Assembly: GCA_027382625.1 (NCBI GenBank)
Contig: JAJKFJ010021628.1
Span: 1-64,000 of the forward strand
Direction of reading: 5' to 3'
DNA from: Tetmemena sp. SeJ-2015
Lineage: Eukaryota; Ciliophora; Spirotrichea; Sporadotrichida; Oxytrichidae
DNA length: 64,000 nt
Below are positions 55,414 to 64,000 of this stretch, piece by piece. A program made the translations under genes and the position numbers. The notes below the pieces were generated by a model. That model saw only the letters and a program-made list of their open reading frames with translations. It was not told the DNA's origin and ran no database searches. The stretch's first letter is position 1. Every line of letters starts with the position of its first letter.

Positions 55414-58190
55414 TCAGCAATATAAAAAATGGTTATTTAAAATTTCAAAAGACAGTTAAATGATAAGAGAATCGGGAGTATATTTACTAAGTTGGCCGCT
55501 TGAAAATTTTCTCTCCTCTGCTCTGAAGCGACTTGAATTGATTGGTAAATTTTGAACAAATCCAAGATTATCTAAGGATGTTTGAGTCGGGATTCTTTTC
55601 TGGCCTCTTTAATTTATGTAGGTGTTAATATTCTCTGATAGCTACTCTTATTGGCGAGTATCTTGAAATTTTTATCGTAGAGCATTCTAGATCAAATGCG
55701 TTATCCTTTTTTGATGATCTACGTTTTAAAGTTAAGTGTTGCTTTGTTTGGATTTAGGGATTAAATGAATACTCGAGGTAGGAAATTTCACAGACCCTCT
55801 CCTTAGCTACTCTATGTACTTCTACTAATTCTTGGCGTTATATACAGTTGAAACAAAAGCATCCTCTAGGCTTGGATTGTACCCTTTAACGTTATTTTCA
55901 TAGAAATATTTATATAATGCTAAATTATTATTCTTATCTGTATTAATAACCACATTTTTCTTGACTGGCCTTTGTTAATTTTTGGTGGTATAAATAGCCA
56001 TACCTCCTTGGTTTGAAGCTATAGAATTAGCCCCTTTTAGACTCTAATGGAAAGGAGTTATTGTACTCTTATTTACTTAAATAGTTGCTTTAAATATATT
56101 TAACTAATACTTATTTGCGTCTGTGTTTTTCTATCTCGTTTAGAATCCTTCATCTAAGCCATCAATACTGCTCTCAGTATGATTCTGCGTGTCTTAGTCT
56201 ACATCCTCACTTTGGGATTATTCAAGTAGGTCTCTTCGAGTAAGAAGTTCTATCCCTAGCAATCCTACCCTATCATCTATAATGTCCTCTTTCAAATTAT
56301 ACTCAGAAGTGTCCAATTAATCTTGAGGAACTTCTCTTCCCTCAATCATCACTATGCTTTTTATAGTGTCCTCTATCATTTCATATATATATCTAAGTGA
56401 TTATAAAAATCTAAGTATAATCATCCTTTTGGTTTCGATAAGAAGCTATTACCCTCCTTAAATTTAAACCTAGCCTCTTAATATTTCTACTAAAATTAGT
56501 TCCATATCTTTTAAACTGATCCCTAGTACCTTTCTTTCATAGTTTTACAGAATGGTTTTAAAAGTGTCTTCATTATCTCTCTTTAATCTGAATTTCTTCA
56601 CTCTCATGTAGGGTAGAGACAGGCGATTAGCATCCCTCATTTAAGATATAATAAAATGACTGATGCATTTCTTTCGCATTCTGATTCATAGGCGATTCTA
56701 TATGGCGTTCATCAGTAATATCTTCAGCTTCCTCTTCGTCTATAATCTACTAGTGGCAAGTGTCACAGTTTTACTAAGACATATGAAACTTCAAAAGGAA
56801 TAGCATCTATTTAAAGTCTGCAAAAAATCAAGTTAAAATTTATCATTCATCTTTATTGACAATACTATTTGCATTAGGCTTTAGAATGTGATGTTTTCTA
56901 AACTGATAATTTCCATCTTTAAATAAAATAATACTACTTTATAATCCAATATCGAAAGAGATTTACTCATAATATTCTCTAACCTCTTTTACGCCTCGGC
57001 ATTACTTTATTTGCTAGCTTACTAAATGTCAAATCCTATGACTGTTTCTATTTTTCTAAGTTGATTCTATATAGCATGACTTGAGCCGTTGTTCTCTAAA
57101 TCTGAAGCCTTAACGTCAACTTTTTATTACTGATCTCTATTAAAATCATTCATGCCCTTTTATATTGACTATTAACCAAAATTAAATCAAAATAAAATTT
57201 AAGCTGATGCTCTTAGTAAGAGTTGCATATATTGGCAGTTAAAATATAAATTTCTCCTATCTTTTATATTATGTTCATTTCCCTTGCTACTCTCAATAGG
57301 AATGCATAATAATCAGAACTACATTTAGTTAAATGTTAAAAGGATAGCCTTAATCTTAATCATTGAAGTCTTTTTTAAAAAATTTGAGACATTCAGCACT
57401 TTTCTAACTATGATGCAAACTGTAAGAATAAATGATTTATATGTATACTTCAAAAAGCCATTTCTAAAGTAATTTTTATTACATCTCTACCTAGTTAAGG
57501 GTTTAATTATTGTCTGTCTGATTCCATCAATAGCGCAGGTTTGACATTTTAGCTTATTTTTTACGCAAACTAAGGAGACTAATTACTTGCCGTTTCTGGT
57601 AAGAAAGGAACCACTGTGTTCAAGTTGGGCCGTCCTTGGTTTTCTTAAAAATATTTAGGAATCTTATCATCTTCATCATCCTTCTATTGCTTCTTATTTC
57701 CATTTCCAAGAGCTTTCAAACTCTCATGTGTAGCATCATTTCAAATTAAAATATAATAATGGAACCATGTGGCTATTAAGGTTAAGGGAACAAAAGCTTA
57801 ATAATAAGAGTAACAAAATAAAAATTTTTAGTTGGAGCTCTTGCTTTATGAATCTAAAGATAAGAGGTCTTCAGTAAATTTCATCTATAAAAACAATTAA
57901 TTCTTTCAATTCTTTATGAAAGCACTTACCCTAAGAAAATAGCTGCTCGTAATCTCCTCTAAGAGACTTTTCCTTTTTCTTAGAATAAAATAAATTATCA
58001 ATTATTTATACTCTTAAGAGTGATTACTTATTTTGAAAGAGAGTTATTTCGCCTTTTGGCTCTGCAAAAGAAGAATACTAGTACTGCTAATCCAATTAAA
58101 AATATGAAGTTAGCAGCTATTGAGATAATCACTACGATATTTTAGTAATCTCCAAAGAGTTTATCCACTAACTGATTATTGCTTATCATT
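55414..58190 (-). CDS. Single-pass membrane protein with long S/Q/N-rich cytosolic tail
   Basis: ATG 58,190 gives MISNNQLVDKLFGDYQ, then one hydrophobic span IVVIISIAANFIFLIGLAV, continuing VFFFCRAKRRNN: a type III-like anchor with positive residues on the inner side. The tail is polar with acidic patches (…GNKKQQKDDEDDKIPKYFQE…, CDTCHQQIIDEEEAEDITDE, SQSEDVDQDTQNHTESSIDG) and ends with NLPINSSRFRAEERKFSSGQ; the frame reaches TGA 55,414. Several frame shifts (57.75-57.95, 56.8-57.55, 56.4-56.65 kb) mark IESs. No domain is recognised. A CxxC pair (CDTC) occurs near 56,770. Possibly a receptor-like or scaffold protein. Confidence 0.6.
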
Positions 58191-59374
58191 TTAAAGGGCT
58201 AAATTCTTTGAATAATCTTCTTAGATACTCATTTATCGTTTGCCTGAAGCGAATTAAATCAGTAAGATAAATTGAAGAGCTCTCTAAATGACAATTTTAG
58301 ATAATTTTGTCGCACTTTTTTAGCTATAATTTGGTTTGCATTTATGGGCTAAGAACTTTTTCATGAATGCATAAAGTTTATATTCATAGAAATAATTCAA
58401 TTTTTAATTTTAATAAAAAAAACTTTGCTCATGAGATATTTTTAGAGAAATATATTTTAAAATATATACACGCTAAATAACCCTTTGAATTTAAAATTTA
58501 AAATGCTGTGACTTCAAATAAATTTGTTAAAAATATCTTATTGATATTAAATACAGCTAAATATTTCACACTTAATATATTTCGCTCTCTATAATTTATG
58601 ATACTTAGTTTTAATTAAGACGACTATTATGCTAATCGCTCAAATTTAATTTTTTAATAGATAATACTAATTAATTAGATTAATAACATGTTAATTATAA
58701 GAGGTATATGAGTAAAAAAAAGTGAGAAAAATCAAAATTCAATCAAGTAATCACGCTCTTCTTGGATAAAAATTATAGTTGTGATTATTCTTTTTAAATA
58801 TTAGAATTTATAATCCTATTTAATTAAAAAATACTTAAATTATATATCATAGCGATAAAAACCCTCAAAACAAATTACTCATTAGATTGAGTAACTTAGT
58901 CATTATATAAGATTGGTTATTTAATTCAAATTAAAGGGATTTTATCTTATGAAATAAATTAGAATACATTATTTGATGAGAGATCATAGAATTACAGAAG
59001 ATATAATTAAGATATTTTTATTCTTTTCAATCAAAGCAGAGTTTTCTAATTATATTTATAACTTACTTTTTAAAATGCAAAGATTTCAAGCAATTAAAAA
59101 ATTAATTACCTAAATTGAGTTTTTGATAGTTATTCAAATATATTTTAGGCATGAATCATATGCAAGATTGATTTTTAGTTTGATTCCTTTTCCTTTTTGT
59201 AAAAAGAGAATTATAAACTTCTTAACTTCTAAAGTAATTTTAATTCCCTTTTTAGTAGATTCAATTAATACTATCCTTAAAACTAAAATCAAAGTTTCTA
59301 GCTAGTTGATAGCATTTAAAATAATTAAACTTTATTATCAATAAATATAGATTAACTTTTAGTTAATTTAATTG
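58191..59374. other. AT-rich spacer
   Basis: About 1.2 kb of very AT-rich sequence with long A/T runs. No coding segment supported; the plus-strand open frame at 59,123 has no protein-like quality. Confidence 0.55.
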
Positions 59375-59542
59375 ATGAAATTTGTGAAAATAATTTCTTT
59401 ACTACTGTTTCTGTCATCAGTGGCCTCACAGTAAAACTTTTTTAGTTTATTTCTTTTAGGTGTCCTGTTGACGCAAGTGGAGAAGACTCTTGCACTCTAG
59501 ACTCGCAAGATATTAAAGTCTCTTCGGGGCCTCCAAAAAGGT
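59375..59542 (+). CDS. N-terminal piece of a secreted cysteine-containing protein
   Basis: ATG 59,375 gives the signal peptide MKFVKIISLLLFLSSVASQ. A 29-nt GT-AG intron (59,431-59,459) splits the CAG codon. The mature part begins CPVDASGEDSCTLDSQDIKV and SSGPPKR, then the coding quality stops at a T run. Two cysteines are ten residues apart. The rest of the protein is not found downstream, so the gene is truncated here or continues in an MDS elsewhere or outside the window. Confidence 0.6.
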
Positions 59543-59938
59543 TTTTTTTAAGCTTTTTTAATACCAAAATATAAGGATTTTAATTTTATAGGTAAAAATT
59601 TTATTATATTTTTAACCAGAGGAACCAAGGGAGAGGCGGAAAAATAAAGGGGGAAGTCTAAAACCAGGCCCAAAGTAAAAATAATTATTTCAAATTAATT
59701 GATCCTCTTTTTAGTTTAGTAAAAGAGAAGGTTTTTTTATATTAAATTTTATTTTAAGGTCCAGAAAAAATCTAACCAAAAATAATTAGCAAGCCTAACA
59801 GTAGGAGGAGCCTCCTATCTTAAGCAAAATATTTTAGAAACTAACTTAAAATATTTTTAATAGACCTCAAAATTTTATAAAACTGTGAATATTTTTTAAA
59901 ATAAGATAATATGATGAGAGAGTATTATTTGAATGAAA
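59543..59938. other. Homopolymer-rich spacer
   Basis: A and T runs plus a purine-rich patch (59,621-59,680). No gene. Confidence 0.5.
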
Positions 59939-61966
59939 ATTGATAATTATTTCTTGAGCGAAGAGATAATTTAATCCAACGTGAAAGCAAGAGAACACGT
60001 GACTATTGTCCCTTATCTCAGTAGCAGTGAAATTAAGGAGAATCCCACAAGGGCATAAATAGAAGATATCAGCAGTGATACAATCCTCCTAATAGAATGA
60101 GGGGAGTCATTGAATTATTATATCGGCTCACCACCGTTATTAGCTAATTTAAGCTCTCCGAATATTAAAACTTTATTTTTTTAAAAAAATCTGCATTATG
60201 AAGTATTTTTTTTGAAAAAAATAATCTAGCCTTCTAAAAATTGATTTAAGAGACTACAGGATGTGAGTCGCTCCCATAATTAACCATGAAGCAGAAAGCT
60301 ACAGGCAATCTTGCATAAAAAACTATTTTCATGACTCTAAATGAGTAACCTGCAAAATGATCTGAAATAACTCTATCCATTCTCTATTATAATTAAGTTT
60401 ATTGAATATTTTTAAACCTTCAAAACCTTGAAGAAGGGATAAAAATCAGCCAAACCAGCCTTGGATAGTAGTATTTATTTTAGCTCTATGAGGAACTCAC
60501 CTAATCAACACAAATATCAATAAAGCACTCTATATCTTTATACAGAGGATAACTGAAATAGAAAATTTAAAAAAATTTCATCTCACTAGACTCAAATCAA
60601 TTAAAGAAAAGGTTTTACGTTTAGTTTTTCCAAGCTACTTTTATGCAATAAGATTTTTAAGTTTTAACTTTCTAATAAATAGCTTATCTGAAAGATAATT
60701 CTGAGGTACTTGTAATAAAGGGCGGCAAAGACACAGGATTTGAAACTTTCAAGATCCATGCATACAAAACTACTGAGCAGCAGAGGCACTGGGAATCCTA
60801 TTCAATTAAAACTTATGGAAGCATCGAAGGAGGCTAGACTAAGTCAACTATGCAAGCCATGAAGAAAGTAAGAGCAGATTTCCCAAACAATTAAAAAAAG
60901 TAATTACTTGAAGACAATTTAATGAACAATGAAATCTATATGATTGACATTGGTGCAAATATTGGATGGTACTCGTTAGCGCTGCTCTCTCGGCTTTAAA
61001 AGTTTTGCGTTTGAGCCATTGGAGGAGATTCAAAATATAATTGAAGTTTGTTATTTTAGAATGTCCGATATATAAACAAAAGTATTGAAGAAAATGGGTT
61101 CCAAAACTAAATCAAGTTTAATTTTATGTGATTAAGTTATTGACCAGGCTCTTGGCGATGCAAATTATACTTGCCACGTCTTCTCCTGGGAAGGAAACGT
61201 CCTCAATGGGATGATCAGATGCGAAAATTAATAAATAAACTAAACATATTGTTGTTTGAATCAATTTTCTTTAGTCTTATTAAACTTATGATTTTTATTC
61301 ACCTATAGATTATAGTTTATAAGAAAATGATAAAGACATAATAATTTTGTAAATAGTTGACAAGATCAAAATTATAAAACTATTAATTTATTCTCTTACA
61401 GCTAATTTTAAAATTGTCCAGATTGTAATGAAGGAAAAAAAGTGGCTTTCGGAATAAAATTCTTTATTTCTTTTGATTTTTAGCTTAGGTGATTATTAAA
61501 TAAAATTTTTAAAGGAATTTAAAATAGTAAGATAAGAAAAATATAATTAAAATTTACTATTAATTAAAAAATCGATTTAAAAGAGTAAAAATATCCTTAG
61601 AATATATATTTTTAGCAAAAGACTAAATTAATAAATTCATTTAGACACATGAATTAGAAATTAACAATAAAATTTAATTTGTTGAAAATGACATACTGGA
61701 GGGAGGAGCTTTTGCAAGAGAAGAAGCAAGTGTGAGAAAGCTGGATGAGTATATTGGGTTGATCCCAGAGGGAGGGAAAATTGGAGTGATAAAAATTGAC
61801 ACTGAAGGTATGGACTACTACATAGTGCAAGGAGCAAAATAATTCATAGAATACTACAAGCCACCCTACATCCAGAGTGAGTACAACCCCGCAATGATTA
61901 GGAACAAGGGCTACCAACCACAGCATCATCTCGATCTTGTCAGAAGATTTTTATTTAAAAATTAAT
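59939..61966 (+). CDS. FkbM-family SAM-dependent methyltransferase, in pieces
   Basis: The segments, all on +, are: an N-terminal piece (IDNYFLSEEIIQSNV…, …TILLIEWGESLNYYIGSPP), a piece with LRDYRMWVAPIINHEAESYR, then VLVIKGGKDTGFETFKIHAY leading to the SAM-binding motif MIDIGANIGWYSLALL, FAFEPLEEIQNII (second FkbM motif), IEENGFQNQIKF, QALGDANYTCHVFSWEGN, and from about 61.69 kb ASVRKLDEYIGLIPEGGKIG followed by VIKIDTEGMDYYIVQGA (the acidic D-x-E-G motif) and EYYKPPYIQSEYNP. FkbM enzymes O-methylate small molecules or sugars. The order matches the family. A one-base slip follows SLALLSR. The non-coding gap of about 0.45 kb before the last piece is a long IES. No stop was found; the last piece fades near 61,966. 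Confidence 0.75.
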
Positions 61967-64000
61967 AAATAAACATATGTTACAAATAGTTTACTTTTTA
62001 TTTGAAGAAAATATATTTCGCTAATTTCTAATTAGTGCTCTTAACGTCTAGTTTATTTTTAAATTTCTCATCCTCTTTATCTCTATTTCTATCTACAATT
62101 AAATCCATCTTATTTTTGTAATAATATTTACCCCCAACTTCAAATTTAATTTTATCTTGAACTATTTGTATTTGTAAGTGCCTTCTTACTTTAAATTAAA
62201 GTGAATATTAAATTAGAATAATAGTTAATATTTATACTTGATAATCAGAAGCTTGGGATACCAAATTCATAAGAGAGGGTTTGACGGTCCTATTATAATG
62301 CATTCATTTAATAATTGAACAGAATTTCATAATAAATCTATATGTAAAGTCAATTAAACATTTAATCAATTCTTTTATAACAATTTATTTAAAATAAAAT
62401 TGAAATAAAATGTATTACTCCAATGAATATCATAAAAAGATTCTTATACAAAAGTTTTGTATAAGAATCTGAAGAACGAATATAGTTCATGATTATAGTG
62501 ATTTATTAATATATACAAAGAATAGTATGCTTAAATTATAATTCAGAATATGTTTATTTCTCTCTATTTTATAGTACTTACTCATCAAATTATAGAAATT
62601 ATTTAACATAGCTTTTAATAAGATCAAAATTATTATTTATAAATGTATCCATTATATAAAACTTTTTTTAAAAAGGGTTTAAGACCTTTGTTCTCTAATT
62701 AGCTTTAAATTTAAAAAAATAAGTCCATCTCAAATTAAACCCTATAATTTATTTAAAATTTCTCAGGATAGAATATAACTAAAAATTAATTTATATTTAA
62801 TATTTTTAATCTTCCTAAGAAATAATATATTAAACTATTGTATACACAGAGAAAGATATGGAGGACTAGGTAGCAGCTTATGGACATTCTGAATTTTTTG
62901 CAGTGAGAAAAGTCCAATAATGACAGATAGTCTAATAGAAATTTAAATTTAAAAGTATTGCTAATTTCTCTCAAAGGTGATAAAATCAAACTTTGTATAT
63001 TGAAACTTGAAATGAAAGATTATTTTATTTATTTATAATTGGGAATATAATTGCTCTTAATTTAGAAAAAATAAAAGGGTATATTTTCATCTTTGAATTT
63101 AGAATGTTGAGATATAATTTGAATTCTCTTCAGCTTCTTCTTCTACATATTTATCTCCTAATAACTTTATCGCTTTTCATTGTGTACCAAAAATGGTCAC
63201 AATAATTTTGGTTGATTCTAATTGAATCCTTAATTATCCACTATTTATCCACTCTCTATATTGATTTACCTTTAGTATTTAGTCTAAGAAATAATTTAAG
63301 GCCATAAAATCATGACCTACATTCTCTTTGGAAATATAATAGATGAACTTATTTATTTTCTGCTTGCACTTTAAGATTTCTTTGAATTTAGGAGCGAGAG
63401 AGAGGCATTGAAACTTCTGGGGAGTAAATTTTAATTATAAAAATTTTAACTTGAAATGAGAATGACAAATTAAATTCTGAATTGAATCTCTCTCAAAAAT
63501 TAATTTATAAAAGTGATGAAATAGAATATTACAAATATTAACAAACCTTAAGATATAATAAAGCAATAATCTTATTTAAATAACAAAATGGTTTAATTCA
63601 AAATATTTTATCAATATTAAATTTCAATATTGATCAATTATATTAAAGATATGAATAGATGACTTATAAAATATCTTAGTAAAATATTTAATTCTAAATT
63701 CTTGAATTTAGCTTTATCTTATTATAAATATAAAAAGTATTGTAAAATAATTGGTCGTAAATTTGTGATAAAATTAAAAGAAATAGGGCAAATAGAAAAA
63801 TTGTATGAAAGTTGATATTGTATAGAAATATTAAGAAGATCAATAAATTCTTGCCCCGCTAAAGTACTTGATATGTAGCTCATTTAGGCTCTATTTTTAT
63901 GGATTATTTATTTTTGGAGAAAAAAATTTGCTATCCACTGATCAGTGAAATCTTTTGAAGCGATTAAGTTTTTACGAAAAATCTTCTAACTCAAATTTAA
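61967..64000. other. AT-rich region with no supported gene
   Basis: About 2 kb, very AT-rich. A short minus-strand reading near 63.12-63.18 kb (KLLGDKYVEEEAEEN) could be an MDS but is too short to call. It contains the palindrome listed separately. Confidence 0.5.
62438..62470. repeat. Perfect 16-bp palindrome with 1-base centre
   Basis: AGATTCTTATACAAAA (62,438-62,453), G, then its exact reverse complement (62,455-62,470). It is embedded in AT-rich non-coding DNA. It could form a cruciform or be a footprint of a transposon end. Confidence 0.8.

Noticed and set aside
1..64000. CRISPR arrays, bacterial operons, rRNA or tRNA genes
   Set aside because: No regularly spaced repeats with unique spacers, no Shine-Dalgarno patterns, and no recognisable rRNA segment or tRNA cloverleaf was seen by eye; the genes are clearly eukaryotic with introns.

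Overview
This window looks like germline (micronuclear) DNA of a ciliate. Three lines of evidence from the sequence support that. (1) Conserved proteins can only be read if TAA and TAG are glutamine. TGA occurs in frame in several long genes, where I read it as tryptophan, yet TGA also ends IMP3, LSM3, BRE1 and delta-tubulin exactly where those families end. This is the ambiguous code known from karyorelict ciliates, with Condylostoma as a close relative of it. (2) Conserved genes are interrupted by short AT-rich segments bounded by direct repeats ('pointers' of about 2-11 bp). Cutting from one repeat copy to the other restores frame and family sequence, so these are internal eliminated sequences (IESs) between macronuclear-destined segments (MDSs). 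(3) An aquaporin gene is scrambled: its N-terminal half lies on the + strand and its C-terminal half is inverted just upstream, and the two halves share an 11-bp pointer. Ordinary GT-AG introns (about 19-140 nt) are also present.

Layout. 1-2.3 kb: homopolymer-rich, gene-free sequence ending in a 20-bp-period repeat. 2.5-2.85 kb: a 333-bp terminal-inverted-repeat element, with a second 333-bp copy at 17.8-18.1 kb. 3.4-5 kb: MDS-like pieces, including a membrane protein (+). 5.06-6.6 kb: histidine phosphatase (-). 7.4-8.9 kb: a small C-terminal segment and EFG1 (-). 9.35-16.07 kb: a very large Q/N/S-rich protein (+). 16.2-20 kb: ankyrin-like genes on both strands. 20.3-21.8 kb: the scrambled aquaporin. 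22.1-23.8 kb: delta-tubulin (-). 24-25.7 kb: a second ankyrin-type gene (+). 27.6-30.3 kb: a coiled-coil protein (+). 31.2-33.1 kb: a DHHC-type acyltransferase (-). 33.3-34.7 kb: Nudix hydrolase and IMP3 (+). 35.8-38.9 kb: a ciliate-type unknown protein (+). 40.3-47.7 kb: two related coiled-coil proteins on opposite strands around an S/Q-rich gene. 48-52.8 kb: a small secreted protein and BRE1 (-). 53.1-53.6 kb: LSM3 (+). 53.8-58.2 kb: a single-pass membrane protein with a long polar tail (-). 59.4-62 kb: the start of a secreted protein and an FkbM methyltransferase in pieces (+). 62-64 kb: AT-rich, with a perfect palindrome.

The recognisable genes are unrelated housekeeping functions: rRNA processing (EFG1, IMP3), RNA binding (LSM3), histone ubiquitination (BRE1), the basal body (delta-tubulin), water or solute transport, lipidation and signalling. 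There is no operon-like logic, and the genes sit close together on both strands. Several one- or two-base frame slips fall in homopolymers and look like assembly errors, so exact exon, MDS and IES borders in the poorly conserved genes are approximate. All translations were done by eye.
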